64,000 bases of DNA from Gillisia xinjiangensis (GTDB lineage Bacteria; Bacteroidota; Bacteroidia; Flavobacteriales; Flavobacteriaceae), in NCBI RefSeq assembly GCF_046298265.1, contig NZ_JBKAHK010000007.1, positions 62,001-126,000 of the forward strand, given 5' to 3'. Below, piece by piece: positions 25,984-35,365 of the stretch (its first letter is position 1; each line of letters starts with the position of its first letter). A model generated the notes under the pieces. The model saw only the letters and a list, made by a program, of their open reading frames with translations. It searched no databases and was not told the origin of the DNA. Position numbers and translations under genes: made by a program.

Positions 25984-26811
25984 CTACTTTTTTATAACCC
26001 GGGATTTATCTGTAAACCCTTTTAATTGAATGTCGGGTTTTCCATAAACGGTCACCTGGCTTCTATCGGATGCATTTATTTTGAGTTCTCTGGAAACCCT
26101 TAAAGAAATCTTTGCGGTATTTGAGGATTCTATTTCAGCGGTTCTGGATTTTAGGTTTTTAGCATCAACCTCCCCAGAATTCTTCAATTTAAAAGAGCTA
26201 TTTCCAGATTTTCCTTTGAGATTGAGATCTGATTTATCTTTTAAGGAAGCCATAACAGTATTTACATCCAGCTTGCCTTTAAAATTGCTCCTGTTCGTCA
26301 TTTCAATCTGCAGGTCTTTTGCCTTTAAATCGATTTTTCCGGATGCCTTCTCCTGCATTTGTACCCCTATTTCCTGTCCATCCAGGTCCAGATCCAATTT
26401 TGAAGAATCATCTGCGTCGATAAGAATTCTGTCAATTTTTAGTTTTTTTGCTGTTTCAAGACTGGCATTGTCTTTAAGAATGATCCTTTCCAGGTCTTTT
26501 ACCGTTAAATTTACTTCCAGCTTCTTATTTCTTGTAATTTTAGCGGATGTTGAAATTCTTAAAACCTCATTAACAACCACAAACTTCACAATATCCTGCA
26601 GGTTTTGGTCTGCAGTTAAGGTATAGCTGTTAGTCTTTCCGGAAGTCAGGATTACCGAAATATTATCGGTTATTTCAAGGGCCTTATAATATTGATCCAG
26701 GTCTTGTGTTACCGAAACCACCTCTCTATCCCCTTTGATCTTACCAGTTTTCTGAGAAAAAATACAGGACCAGGTAAAAAGCAGCAAAATTATACTAATA
26801 TGTGTTTTCAT
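25984..26811 (-). CDS. GIN (DUF2807)-like secreted protein
   Basis: 275 aa with a signal peptide ending in TWSCIFSQ. The pattern of short beta-repeats (ITDNISVILTSGKTNSYTL, LKDNASLETAKKLKI, DADDSSKLDLDLDG, LKDKSDLNLKG, LKNSGEVDAKNL) fits the head GIN domain of the two-layer or beta-helix type, more diverged than the copy at 15188. It is a separate paralogue, not part of the sigma operon. Confidence 0.75.
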   Translation of the reverse strand: MKTHISIILLLFTWSCIFSQKTGKIKGDREVVSVTQDLDQYYKALEITDNISVILTSGKTNSYTLTADQNLQDIVKFVVVNEVLRISTSAKITRNKKLEVNLTVKDLERIILKDNASLETAKKLKIDRILIDADDSSKLDLDLDGQEIGVQMQEKASGKIDLKAKDLQIEMTNRSNFKGKLDVNTVMASLKDKSDLNLKGKSGNSSFKLKNSGEVDAKNLKSRTAEIESSNTAKISLRVSRELKINASDRSQVTVYGKPDIQLKGFTDKSRVIKK

Positions 26812-26872
26812 AACGCTCCAATTAAAATTGAACTTAAAACTTTCAGTAATAAAAAATACAAATCCCTATTAT

Positions 26873-27379
26873 TTATTGATTTTCTTCCGGCAAGGCCTTT
26901 ACTTTTCCGCGGTATGAAATCGATTGTCGCTGCGAACTGCTTACTGAGGTCGTTGCACTTCCACCTGGGAAAAGTGTGATAAAAAATTCAAGGTTTTCAT
27001 TGTTTTCCTTGCCTTCAAAATTCAAAAGAATATTTTTCCTGCCTTTATCCTCAGTGATATTTAAGTTTTTAGCTGGTCCTTTATAAGTTATACCTCCATC
27101 CCTGCCATAACCCCCACCGGAATGCCTCACTCCATAATATGGTAGGAACACAGCCACACTATCTCCTTTAAACCGGATATAATTGGGGTTTCCTATCAAA
27201 TTTATCATAGATCCACCCAGAGGACTAAGCCATTCATTCTCAATTTCAAATTCCCGGCTGTTAACCAATTCCGAGAGTTCTTGAAAATCCTTTACAGCTT
27301 CTGCCGAACCGGAATTTTTTACACCTCCGCAAGCCAGTACCAAAAGCAGGATAAATGGGACCAACAGTTTAAAAACCAT
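26873..27379 (-). CDS. DUF4251 lipoprotein
   Basis: 168 aa from the ATG at 27379; an in-frame start 15 codons upstream exists but the lipoprotein signal (MVFKLLVPFILLLVLACGG) begins here. The mature part has the DUF4251 pattern: FEIENEWLSPLGGSMINLIG, VAVFLPYYGVRHSGGGYG, GGITYKGPAKN and the final SISYRGKVKAL. Many Bacteroidota have several such envelope proteins; function unknown. Confidence 0.85.
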   Translation of the reverse strand: MVFKLLVPFILLLVLACGGVKNSGSAEAVKDFQELSELVNSREFEIENEWLSPLGGSMINLIGNPNYIRFKGDSVAVFLPYYGVRHSGGGYGRDGGITYKGPAKNLNITEDKGRKNILLNFEGKENNENLEFFITLFPGGSATTSVSSSQRQSISYRGKVKALPEENQ

Positions 27380-27675
27380 GCTGAATTTTTTATTTTCTAA
27401 AGCAGGTTGCCTATTGCTTTTCATTTTGTTATTTTATTGGATTCAGGTTTTCTTCATTAGCTGTTCTAAGGCTGTAACTTATTATAATTCATGGAATTAC
27501 AACCTGATTAATCTCTTATTAAGATACGAAATTCAGAGGAATTTCATTTCAGTTTTGCCTTATTTAATATCAGGAAGTCAGCTTCATTCCTGTGATTATC
27601 CAGATTCCCGATTAAATAATTTAAAAAAGAATCAGGTTTCCGGATTCGGGATTCAGGTTTTCAAGTGTGAAACCA

Positions 27676-27683
27676 TAACTTTG
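27676..27683 (+). promoter_or_regulatory. TAACTTTG box just before recQ
   Basis: An exact TAnnTTTG, followed by C, only 4 bp before the ATG at 27688. If it is the -7 box, the transcript would be leaderless or start at the ATG. Similar near-leaderless boxes occur elsewhere in the window. Confidence 0.4.
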
Positions 27684-27687
27684 CAGG

Positions 27688-29793
27688 ATGGAAGAAACGC
27701 AACTTTTAAGCACCTTAAAAGAATATTTTGGATTTGAAAGCTTCAGGCCCCTTCAACGCAAAATAATCGATTCGGTATTTGCCGGGGAAGATAATTTAGT
27801 GATCATGCCAACCGGAGGGGGTAAATCCATATGTTTCCAGCTTCCGGCAATCCTGCTTCCAAAAATTACCCTGGTAATCTCCCCTTTAATCGCCCTGATG
27901 AAAGACCAGGTAGACGGATTGACCGCCAACGGAATTTCGGCTGCATTTTTAAACAGCAGTCAGTCTTCTGAAGACCAACAAGCCATTTTTCAGCAAATAG
28001 ATGAGAATAAATTAAAACTTTTATATGTTGCTCCGGAAAGTTTACAAGTCATCGACCGGTTTTTAAGCGATGGAAAAGTTAGTTTAATCGCAATAGATGA
28101 GGCACATTGCATTTCCAGCTGGGGCCATGATTTTAGACCGGCCTACACACAGCTGGGGTATTTAAAAAACCGCTTCCCCACTACTCCACTCATTGCGCTT
28201 ACCGCCACCGCCGATAAAGCTACAAGGAAAGATATTTGCAATCAGCTGAATATGCCCGGGGCAAAAAAACATGTTGCTTCCTTCGACAGGAAAAACCTGA
28301 GCCTGGAAGTACGGCCCGGAACAAAGCGTTTTGACCAAATAGCCGATTTTATTAAGGCCCGGAAAAATGAAAGCGGGATTATTTATTGTTTAAGCAGAAA
28401 AAACACCGAAGATATAGCCGCTAAACTGAAGGCCAATGGCTTACAGGCAGAAGCCTACCACGCAGGGCTAAATCATTTGGAACGCACCAAAATTCAGGAT
28501 GACTTTATCAATGATTCCAAACAGATTATTTGTGCTACCATCGCATTTGGAATGGGAATCGATAAATCCAATATCCGATGGGTAATTCATTACAATATGC
28601 CAAAAAACCTGGAAGGATATTACCAGGAGATAGGTCGTGCGGGCCGGGACGGATTACCATCGGACACCATGTTGTTTCACAGTTATGCCGATGTTGTACA
28701 GCTGCAAAAATTTGCTTCCAACTCTGGAAATGAAGCCGTACAGCTGGCAAAACTGGATAGGATGAAGCAATATTCTGAAGCACTCACCTGCCGCAGAAAG
28801 ATCCTTCTTAATTATTTTGGGGAATTAAAAATGGAAGACTGCGGCAATTGCGATATTTGCAGAAATCCACCTACTTTCTTTGATGGAACCATCATCGCCC
28901 AAAAAGCACTTTCCTGTATTTACCGCTTAAAAGGTAAGGAACCCATTACCCTGCTTATAGATGTTTTGCGCGGGGCGCAAAATGAAGCCGTTTTGGAAAA
29001 AGATTATAACCAGCTAAAAACATACGGAATTGGCAGGGAAATTTCCTGGCGCGATTGGCAGCAATACATCATTCAGCTTATCAATATTGGGTATATCGAG
29101 ATCGCTTTTCATAAACACAATCATTTACAGCTTACACTGCTGGCAAAAGAGGTTCTTTTTGAAGGCGGAAAAGTTCAACTCGCAAAAATCCCAAACGAAA
29201 AGGAACTGCGGGATCAGGAGGAAGAAAGATTCGTTAAATCAACAGACAATTCCCTGTTTGAAAAGTTACGCCAGCTTCGTCTTAAACTGTCCAGGGATGA
29301 AGGTATTCCAGCGTATTTGATCTTCAATGATGCTACGCTGAAGGAAATGGAAAAAGAACGCCCAATGACCGATGAGGCTTTTATCGCGATAAACGGAGTG
29401 GGAAGGAAAAAAATGCAGGATTACGGATATCAGTTTATCAAGGAGATCATCGCTTTCAGCAAGGAAAAAAGGGTTAAGAAAAAATCGGTAAAGGGGAATA
29501 CCCATAAAATTACACTGGAGCTTTATAACAACGGTTTAAGCGTGGAAGATATCTCAGAGGAACGCAACCTTGCCCCTACCACGATCTATTCCCATATCGC
29601 CAAATTATACACTGATGGCGAGGATATTGATTTGATGCAATTTATTTCAAAATCAGATTTGGAAGCGGTCAAAAAAGCAAAATCAGAACTGGAAGATCCA
29701 GAAACCCTTAAAACTTATTATGAACATTTTGAGGAAAGCATCGATTACTGGACTATCAGAATGGCATTGACGGTTTTGGAAAAAGAAAACTAA
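27688..29793 (+). CDS. recQ: ATP-dependent DNA helicase RecQ
   Basis: 701 aa. The SF2 motor shows FRPLQRKIIDSV, Walker A MPTGGGKSICFQLP, DEAH box AIDEAHCISSWGHDFRP, TATADK and the motif VI block QEIGRAGRDGLPSD. The RecQ zinc site follows (CRRKILLNYFGE, CGNCDIC), then the winged-helix RQC domain, an HRDC domain (~530-610) and a C-terminal helix-turn-helix (LSVEDISEERNLAPTTIYSH). It unwinds DNA at stalled forks and in recombination. Convergent with truA, 15 bp between stops. Confidence 0.97.
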   Translation: MEETQLLSTLKEYFGFESFRPLQRKIIDSVFAGEDNLVIMPTGGGKSICFQLPAILLPKITLVISPLIALMKDQVDGLTANGISAAFLNSSQSSEDQQAIFQQIDENKLKLLYVAPESLQVIDRFLSDGKVSLIAIDEAHCISSWGHDFRPAYTQLGYLKNRFPTTPLIALTATADKATRKDICNQLNMPGAKKHVASFDRKNLSLEVRPGTKRFDQIADFIKARKNESGIIYCLSRKNTEDIAAKLKANGLQAEAYHAGLNHLERTKIQDDFINDSKQIICATIAFGMGIDKSNIRWVIHYNMPKNLEGYYQEIGRAGRDGLPSDTMLFHSYADVVQLQKFASNSGNEAVQLAKLDRMKQYSEALTCRRKILLNYFGELKMEDCGNCDICRNPPTFFDGTIIAQKALSCIYRLKGKEPITLLIDVLRGAQNEAVLEKDYNQLKTYGIGREISWRDWQQYIIQLINIGYIEIAFHKHNHLQLTLLAKEVLFEGGKVQLAKIPNEKELRDQEEERFVKSTDNSLFEKLRQLRLKLSRDEGIPAYLIFNDATLKEMEKERPMTDEAFIAINGVGRKKMQDYGYQFIKEIIAFSKEKRVKKKSVKGNTHKITLELYNNGLSVEDISEERNLAPTTIYSHIAKLYTDGEDIDLMQFISKSDLEAVKKAKSELEDPETLKTYYEHFEESIDYWTIRMALTVLEKEN

Positions 29794-29808
29794 TCCTGGA
29801 ATTTACCC

Positions 29809-30594
29809 TTATTCAAATTCCACTTTATTCAGGATAAGCCCGGAGGCCGGGGCGATATTCTTCATCACCATATCATTCGCAGGCAGAAGGCTTTCCCTGA
29901 TGTCTTCCAGGCATAGATCCCCAAGGCCAATCTGGATAAGGGTTCCCATCATCAGTCGGATTTGATATCTCAAAAATCCTGAACCATGAACATGAAAAAC
30001 AAAACTTTCCTCGGGAAAGAAGTTAGCCTTATAAATGGTATTTTCAATGATTTCAGAAGTGATCACCTTCCTTTCAAACCTGGTTTTTTCCGTAGCTCCC
30101 GAACAGTAATTTTTAAAATTATGAGTCCCCTGGAAGAGTTTTGCCGCTTCTTTCATCGATTCAATATCCAGATTTCTTTGAAAATTGGCCATTAAGGGCG
30201 CACAAAAAGGATGATTCTTTTGTCCGAAAGAAAAAAGGTATAAATATTCCTTGATCTTTGGATGCTGAATGATATTAAAGGTTTCATCTACTTCCTGAAT
30301 TCCCGTTGCTTTAATATCCGGCGGAAGATTTAAATTAAGAAGATCTATAAATTCATCAAAGCCTGCAATTGGGCTGTCATATAAAAACAACTCAAAAGCA
30401 GCATCATTTGCAGAGACCATCGCATCGGTACGGCTGGAGCCAAGGATCTTGAATTTTTTATCCTGAAGGATGAATTTAAATGTTTTCTTCAGCAAACTTT
30501 CAACGGTTTTAAGATTTGGTTGTCGTTGCCAGCCGTGAAGCCTGTAGCCCAGGAATTGTAGTTTAAATAAGTAATAATAGTGTGTTCGCTTCAA
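29809..30594 (-). CDS. truA: tRNA pseudouridine synthase A-like
   Basis: 261 aa, read from a TTG start at 30594 that lies 17 bp after a TAATTTTG box on the same strand; no ATG fits. It turns uridines 38-40 of the tRNA anticodon arm into pseudouridine. Seen: GYRLHGWQRQPNLKTVESLL, the catalytic Asp in LGSSRTDAMVSA, HNFKNYCSG, and VHGSGFLRYQIRLMMGTLI. It is somewhat diverged from the usual TruA (A-V-S-A instead of G-V-H-A), so a paralogue is possible. Confidence 0.87.
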   Translation of the reverse strand: MKRTHYYYLFKLQFLGYRLHGWQRQPNLKTVESLLKKTFKFILQDKKFKILGSSRTDAMVSANDAAFELFLYDSPIAGFDEFIDLLNLNLPPDIKATGIQEVDETFNIIQHPKIKEYLYLFSFGQKNHPFCAPLMANFQRNLDIESMKEAAKLFQGTHNFKNYCSGATEKTRFERKVITSEIIENTIYKANFFPEESFVFHVHGSGFLRYQIRLMMGTLIQIGLGDLCLEDIRESLLPANDMVMKNIAPASGLILNKVEFE

Positions 30595-30610
30595 TTGAAA
30601 TAGTTTACTC

Positions 30611-30618
30611 CAAAATTA
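30611..30618 (-). promoter_or_regulatory. -7 box TAATTTTG for truA
   Basis: Exact TAnnTTTG on the minus strand. Transcription would start near 30604, just before the TTG start codon. Confidence 0.45.
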
Positions 30619-30792
30619 CGGAAAAGAACCTTGGATCCCGGGGAATTAATTTTACCAAATAAAAATCTTTGGGATCCTTTCATTTAAATCATAAAAAGAA
30701 CCCATAGATAGTTAAATATTTCACAAGCTGGTTTTAGCCTGTTAATTCTAAACTTAGGGGATTATTTTAGCTGAATAAATAATTTAGAAATC

Positions 30793-31275
30793 ATGCCCGA
30801 TTTAAATACAAACAAACTGGAAAAGCTGGATTATAAAATATCCAAATGGATGTATAAATATGGGAAACCATTATTGAGATATTCCCTGGCGATTACATTC
30901 TTCTGGTTTGGGTATCTAAAAGTTATTGACGCCAGCCCGGCACAGGAATTAGTAGCCAGGACCGTTTTTTGGTTTGACTCTGATATTTTTATCGTAGTGC
31001 TTGGGGTATGGGAAATGTTGATAGGGTTATTTCTATGTTTTAAACCATTGTTACGAATCGCTATTTTATTGTTATTCCTTCAAATGCCGGGAACATTCTT
31101 ACCATTGATACTTTTTCCCGAGGTTTGTTTTGAAAATTTCCCTTTGGAACTCACCATGGAGGGTCAATATATCATCAAAAACCTGATCCTTATTAGTGCG
31201 GCAATTGTGGTAGGCGGAACTTTAAGGGAAAGTGAGCTGGTGGAAAAAAATGTGAAATCCGCAGATTCTCAATAA
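30793..31275 (+). CDS. DoxX/DUF417-like membrane protein
   Basis: 160 aa with four hydrophobic helices: LLRYSLAITFFWFGYLKVI, VVLGVWEMLIGLFLCF, LRIAILLLFLQMPGTFLPLI and NLILISAAIVVGG. The sequence ITFFWFGYLKV is typical of DoxX/YkgB-like proteins of the inner membrane, which are often linked to redox stress. No catalytic residues are known. It stands alone. Confidence 0.75.
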   Translation: MPDLNTNKLEKLDYKISKWMYKYGKPLLRYSLAITFFWFGYLKVIDASPAQELVARTVFWFDSDIFIVVLGVWEMLIGLFLCFKPLLRIAILLLFLQMPGTFLPLILFPEVCFENFPLELTMEGQYIIKNLILISAAIVVGGTLRESELVEKNVKSADSQ

Positions 31276-31355
31276 GAAATCAGGTATCCCGGAACAGGTT
31301 CACGAGCTTTTTCAACTGAATAAATATTTAGAATTTCGATGATATATCCAAATAA

Positions 31356-31396
31356 AAAACCCCGAAACGAACTAATAACAGTGAGTTTCGGGTTTT
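31356..31396. terminator. Terminator between DoxX-like and helicase genes
   Basis: AAAACCCCGAAAC pairs with GTTTCGGGTTTT (one bulge) around a ~15-base loop, and can serve both convergent genes. Confidence 0.65.
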
Positions 31397-31437
31397 GAAA
31401 TTATTTATTTTAAGCCGATATTAGATAGGATTGCAGC

Positions 31438-32952
31438 TTAATACTCCTTGTTGATGAGCAATCTCAGTCTTCTGGAATAATCCTCTTCCAGCCAATCCCG
31501 GTAGTTTTTAGTGCTTTTGCTTATGCAGTAGGAATATTGTTTAATCCTGGAGCCTATATCGTCCTTTAATTCCTTTGCAAGGATCCTGGCATCAAAAACA
31601 TCTTCGCTGTTTTCAACACACATTTTCACATGTTGTTTTAAAGACCATTCCAGGACATCCTTGGATTTTAACCCCTTTTTAATAACAGTGTCATAAGCTG
31701 CCTCCATATCAAAATCTACTTCTTCAGAATTTGCAAACTGTTCCCTTAGCTCTGGTGGCATTTTATAGCGGAATTCCCGCTCTATTTCTTCATCGCTCAA
31801 AAGGTTTTCAAAATAGAAATCGGGAGCACGGAAAAGTTGTTTCCAGTCTACCGCTGCACTCCAGTCTCCAAATCTTACCACATTATTTCCTAAATCGATA
31901 ACGGTAAATTCAGATTTGGTAGGCAAAACACGGGAGCCACGACCTATCATCTGGAAATACAGCGTCAGGGACTTGGTTGCGCGGTTTAAAATAATGGTTT
32001 CTACCGAAGGTTCGTCAAAACCGGTAGTCAAAATACTTACCGAGGTTACAATGGCATTAGGAGTGTGTTTAAACCATTTCAGAATATGTTTTCTGTCCTT
32101 TTTGCTGGTGGTATTATCAAGATGCCGAACAGGATAGCCTGCATTCTTAAAAGTTTCATATACCTCTTTTGAAGTGTTTATTCCATTGTTGAAGATAAGT
32201 GTCTTTTTTCCTTTAGATCTTTCAAGATAGGAATTCAGCAATTTCTCCTGCATGGAAAGATTTGAATACAGTTCTTCAGAAGACTTTACGGTATAATCTC
32301 CGTTGATACCAACTTTCAGGGTTTGCAGTCCTACATCATAGCTAAAGACCTTTGCACGCGCCAAAAATCCTTTTGCGATGAGGGAATTGATAGAATCACC
32401 AACAATAAGCTCCCTGTAATTATCCTTCATTGGAAGTTTAATATTGGAACTTAGTGGTGTAGCGGTTACACCAAGAATGAAGCATTTTTCAAAAAACCTG
32501 AATAATTTCCGAAATGAATTATAATGTGCCTCATCTATAATTACAAGGCCAATATCCTCAATTTCAAGTTTTTCGTCATTCAGCCTGTTGTTCAGGGTTT
32601 CAACCATCGCCACAAAACACATATAATCTTCCTGATCCGGAAGTTCCTTTACCTTGCTGTTTATAATTTTGTTAAGCACTCCAAATTCAGAAAGCATTTT
32701 AGATGTTTGCTTACAAAGCTCTATCCGGTGTGTTAAAATGAGTACTTTTTTATTGGTTCGCTGGATATATTCCCGCACGATTTGCGAAAAAATAACCGTT
32801 TTTCCACCTCCCGTAGGCAATTGATATAATAAATTATAATGATTAGGATGTTTATCTATTACATTAAAAATCTTATCTATATCAACCTGCTGGTAGTCAT
32901 AAAGTTTTTTATCGTTCTTCTTTTCTTCAAGTCCAAATGTTTCAACCGTCAT
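31438..32952 (-). CDS. SF2 DEAH-box helicase
   Basis: 504 aa from the ATG at 32952; a TTG six codons upstream falls at the expected transcription start and is not used. Seen: Walker A QLPTGGGKTVIFSQI, LTHRIELCKQT, Walker B LVIIDEAHYNSFRK, motif III VTATP, TGFDEP and motif VI FQMIGRGSRVLPT. The C-terminal ~130 residues are helical and charged without a nuclease motif. It resembles the helicase half of restriction-type proteins (ResIII) but no methylase or nuclease is nearby. Probably a stand-alone housekeeping DNA or RNA helicase of flavobacteria. Confidence 0.85.
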   Translation of the reverse strand: MTVETFGLEEKKNDKKLYDYQQVDIDKIFNVIDKHPNHYNLLYQLPTGGGKTVIFSQIVREYIQRTNKKVLILTHRIELCKQTSKMLSEFGVLNKIINSKVKELPDQEDYMCFVAMVETLNNRLNDEKLEIEDIGLVIIDEAHYNSFRKLFRFFEKCFILGVTATPLSSNIKLPMKDNYRELIVGDSINSLIAKGFLARAKVFSYDVGLQTLKVGINGDYTVKSSEELYSNLSMQEKLLNSYLERSKGKKTLIFNNGINTSKEVYETFKNAGYPVRHLDNTTSKKDRKHILKWFKHTPNAIVTSVSILTTGFDEPSVETIILNRATKSLTLYFQMIGRGSRVLPTKSEFTVIDLGNNVVRFGDWSAAVDWKQLFRAPDFYFENLLSDEEIEREFRYKMPPELREQFANSEEVDFDMEAAYDTVIKKGLKSKDVLEWSLKQHVKMCVENSEDVFDARILAKELKDDIGSRIKQYSYCISKSTKNYRDWLEEDYSRRLRLLINKEY

Positions 32953-32975
32953 ATCTCGTGTTATCTTCAATTTTG

Positions 32976-32983
32976 CAAAAATA
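32976..32983 (-). promoter_or_regulatory. -7 box TATTTTTG for the helicase gene
   Basis: Exact TAnnTTTG followed by C on the minus strand. Transcription would start near 32968, which supports the ATG at 32952 as start. Confidence 0.5.
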
Positions 32984-33221
32984 GCAGATTTTTAGGCTAA
33001 ACTAAAACCTTTGGCAAAATTAAAATTAACTATTTTAATTTTTGGGTTATTTGAATAATCAGTATTTTTGTTATATTCACAACCTCCCTACCTATTTTAG
33101 ACAAATCTCCTGTCTTTGTGCTTTATTGAAATTACTGCTTAAGAACTATTTAATTTCAATTATTTATTGAATTTTCCAAAGTATCCCTACTCCCTCCACT
33201 TCAAAATTTTAATTATAAATT

Positions 33222-33944
33222 ATGAAAAGGGAAACATTATTAATACATAAATATCGACAGATGTTGGATGGGTGTGATTTTCTTAAAGAAATGGATAAGG
33301 AATCTATCAATTCTTTTCTGTCCATGTTTAAAGAAGAAAAATGGTCAAAAAACACCTGCATCCTCAACCATGAAAAGTTAAGCTATAAATTCCACATCAT
33401 ACTTTCCGGAAGGATAAAAATGTACCAGGTAGATCCCTTGACCGGAAAGGAATTAACGCTTTTTTTGCTTATTAAAGGGGATGTTTTTGATATTTTTTGT
33501 CTTTTAGATGGGCAGGAGCACACTGTTTATTACGAATGCCTGGATGATGTTAGGGTACTTGCAGCTCCTATGCCAAAATTAAGAACCTGGTTAAAAAATA
33601 ACCCGGATAACTATAAAATTCTACTTCCCTATGCCGGAAAGCAATTGAGAATGTTGGAGAATTCAGTTTCTGATATGACCTTTACCGATATCTCTACCCG
33701 ACTTTTAAAACTACTGATTAAAAACGTTAATAAAAATTCCAATGATCTTGAATACATCGATGATCTTCCAAATAAAGAAATCGCAAATTTATTAGGGTCA
33801 ACAAGGGCAGTAATAAACCGGCATTTACAGCAACTCAAAAAAAAGGGATCCATCAGATTGTCAAGAAACAAGATGGAAATAAAGGATTTGGGAATCCTAA
33901 TTCATTTGTTGGAGTGTCAGAAAAAAATGATGAATGAGAAGTAG
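33222..33944 (+). CDS. Crp/Fnr-family transcription regulator
   Basis: 240 aa. The N-terminal cyclic-nucleotide-binding fold shows FHIILSGRIKMYQVDPLTGK and LFLLIKGDVFDIFCLLDG; the Arg/Ser residues for cAMP contact in E. coli Crp are not evident, so the signal is unknown. A long helix follows (~120-160), then the HTH: IDDLPNKEIANLLGSTRAVINRHLQQLKKKGSI. No Fe-S Cys cluster as in Fnr. Four bp after its stop begins a duplicated block with a palindrome suited to a protein of this family, so it may control the two following genes. Confidence 0.88.
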   Translation: MKRETLLIHKYRQMLDGCDFLKEMDKESINSFLSMFKEEKWSKNTCILNHEKLSYKFHIILSGRIKMYQVDPLTGKELTLFLLIKGDVFDIFCLLDGQEHTVYYECLDDVRVLAAPMPKLRTWLKNNPDNYKILLPYAGKQLRMLENSVSDMTFTDISTRLLKLLIKNVNKNSNDLEYIDDLPNKEIANLLGSTRAVINRHLQQLKKKGSIRLSRNKMEIKDLGILIHLLECQKKMMNEK

Positions 33945-33988
33945 TTAAAGATCCTTGAATTGTATTTCTTATAAATTTTCATTTTGTG

Positions 33989-34000
33989 CTACTTAAGTAG
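33989..34000. promoter_or_regulatory. Palindrome CTACTTAAGTAG, possible Crp/Fnr operator
   Basis: A perfect 12-bp palindrome, 24 bp upstream of the -7 box at 34024. Its centre is about 41 bp before the inferred start of transcription, the classical place for class II activation by Crp/Fnr proteins. No -33 element is evident, which fits an activator-dependent promoter. The second copy keeps it exactly. Confidence 0.55.
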
Positions 34001-34023
34001 AAAATGTATTCTCAAACCTACGG

Positions 34024-34031
34024 TATATTTG
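34024..34031 (+). promoter_or_regulatory. -7 box TATATTTG, copy 1
   Basis: Exact TAnnTTTG, 31 bp before the ATG at 34062. Conserved in the second copy. Confidence 0.6.
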
Positions 34032-34061
34032 TAATATATAAACCAATAAAAACAATGTATT

Positions 34062-34613
34062 ATGAAACCAATGATGATTTTATTGTTAATTCTGTGCTGG
34101 ATTGGCAATGTAGAAGCTCAGGTAGTTACCCAACTCGATGAGGCAAGAGTAACCTTTTCCCCAGAGGTTCGAATAGTAACAGATTTGGATAATGTAGAAT
34201 TGAGTGTTAAAGAAAGTTATGAAGGTCAATTCTCTGAAAATCCAATACGATTTATGCAGGAAAATTTTGATATCGATGAGTTATTAAGTGTTATTGATAC
34301 TGAAGATTTTGACGAAATTGAAGTAAGTTTTATCAATCGTAAAGGGTATTTAAAAGCCACTTTTGATAATGATGGTGATTTGGTAGAAACCTATCAGAAT
34401 TTTAAAAACATCCTCTTACCAAGCAACGTTAGGGAACAGTTATATAACGAAAATAAGGGGTGGTCTATGACAAAAAATAAATATGTAGCCAGTGGAAAAG
34501 GCTCCATAATCGATAAGCAGAAATATCGTATACGGCTAAGCAATGGTGATAAAAACAAAAATATTACAATAATTCCCGCTGTAACAGCCGGAGGAAGTGT
34601 GGCAAGTAATTAA
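34062..34613 (+). CDS. Small secreted protein of unknown function, copy 1
   Basis: 183 aa with a signal peptide MKPMMILLLILCWIGNVEAQ. The mature chain begins VVTQLDEARVTFSPEV, has an acidic helical middle (IRFMQENFDIDELLSVIDTE), a block SFINRKGYLKATFDNDGDLV and a basic C-terminal part (NKGWSMTKNKYVASGKGSII ... KYRIRLSNGDKNKNITIIP) with predicted beta-strands. No known domain or active site. It differs from the protein at 35404 in about 21 of 183 positions, mostly between residues 26 and 75. Likely periplasmic or surface-exposed. Confidence 0.8.
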   Translation: MKPMMILLLILCWIGNVEAQVVTQLDEARVTFSPEVRIVTDLDNVELSVKESYEGQFSENPIRFMQENFDIDELLSVIDTEDFDEIEVSFINRKGYLKATFDNDGDLVETYQNFKNILLPSNVREQLYNENKGWSMTKNKYVASGKGSIIDKQKYRIRLSNGDKNKNITIIPAVTAGGSVASN

Positions 34614-34638
34614 ATTAGCATTTGAGAATCCGTTTTGA

Positions 34639-34667
34639 AAGACGAAGGCTTAGTCCTTCGTCTTTTT
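34639..34667 (+). terminator. Terminator of copy 1
   Basis: GACGAAGG and CCTTCGTC flank a 6-base loop, followed by TTTTT. Confidence 0.88.
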
Positions 34668-35290
34668 CCTGTTTTGTGCATGGGGACACCCTGAATTCTT
34701 TGATCTTTAATTGTCTTTCCAGCTCTTTACACACCTTACATGCTGCGAATGACATACAGATATGAGCTTCAATTCTTCTACTCAATCTATGTTAGATTGG
34801 TCATATTTTTAAATCTTATTTTGAAATTCGAAACGTCTTCTCTATGGCCCATAATTCATTGTACTGCTCAATTATCTGTTTAATTTCATAAAATAATTTA
34901 CCTAGAAGCAATTCAGGGCCCACCAGATAAAAGGAGTCCAAACAACTCATAAAAGCATCCACAAATTCCAACTCTTTTTCTTTATCGAAACCCAAAGAAG
35001 TCTGACCAGCAAGCTGTAAGATTCGCTTTTTGCCCTTCTTCACAAGAAATTCACTCTCCTGGGATCCTCTGAACTACTAACAGTTTTAAGCACAACATAC
35101 TTACCAGATGATTTATCAATAATCTGGATGCTGATCATACCACTTTTATTAGGCATATTTCTAACGAACATATCAAGGATAAAAATAGCGTTTTGCTCAT
35201 AATAAAAATCTGGGACACCCTAACTAAAAGGTAAAACTCAGTATTTACAAGGGATGCGAAAGGGTGAAGTGAGAGGCCGCACAAAACAGG
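34668..35290 (-). mobile_element. Decayed IS1634-type insertion element
   Basis: The ends are perfect 12-bp inverted repeats, CCTGTTTTGTGC at 34668-34679 and GCACAAAACAGG at 35279-35290. Inside, the minus strand carries pieces of a DDE transposase of IS1634/IS4 type. With 623 bp it is about a third of a full element, so a large internal part is lost. No target-site duplication is seen. It lies exactly between the two gene copies. Confidence 0.75.
34700..35171 (-). pseudogene. IS1634-family transposase remnant
   Basis: Reading the minus strand from the ATG at 35171 gives MFVRNMPNKSGMISIQIIDK, then SSGKYVVLKTVSSSEDPRR, the N-terminus of IS1634 transposases. A one-base loss near 35040 shifts to the frame KKGKKRILQLAGQTSLGFDK. 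After LLLGKLFYEI the sequence jumps to IIEQYNELWAIEKTFRISK, which belongs near the C-terminus, so most of the catalytic domain is deleted. A further shift leads to RIEAHICMSFAACKVCKELE. Only a 75-codon stretch (34816-35043) is still open; it is not a functional gene. Confidence 0.8.
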
Positions 35291-35330
35291 AGATCCTTGA
35301 AATGTATTTCTTATAAATTTTCATTTTGTG

Positions 35331-35342
35331 CTACTTAAGTAG
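35331..35342. promoter_or_regulatory. Palindrome CTACTTAAGTAG, copy 2
   Basis: Identical to the palindrome at 33989-34000, with the same 24-bp distance from its end to the -7 box, although neighbouring bases differ. Confidence 0.55.
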
Positions 35343-35365
35343 AAACTGTATTCTTATACCTACGA

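Larger units (their letters stand above)
33949..34667 (+). repeat. Duplicated segment, copy 1
   Basis: The segment from AGATCCTTGA to CGTCTTTTT (719 bp) recurs at 35291-36010 in the same orientation with high identity. It includes a palindrome, -7 box, gene and terminator. The decayed insertion element occupies exactly the space between the copies. Confidence 0.9.

Noticed and set aside
31438..32952. Helicase as part of a restriction or defence system
   Set aside because: No nuclease, methylase or other defence gene is adjacent, and the neighbours are housekeeping genes.
34682..35222. Direct repeats GGGACACCCT at 34682 and 35212 as ends of a mobile element
   Set aside because: They are in the same orientation and lie inside the perfect inverted ends at 34668 and 35290, so they do not mark the termini.
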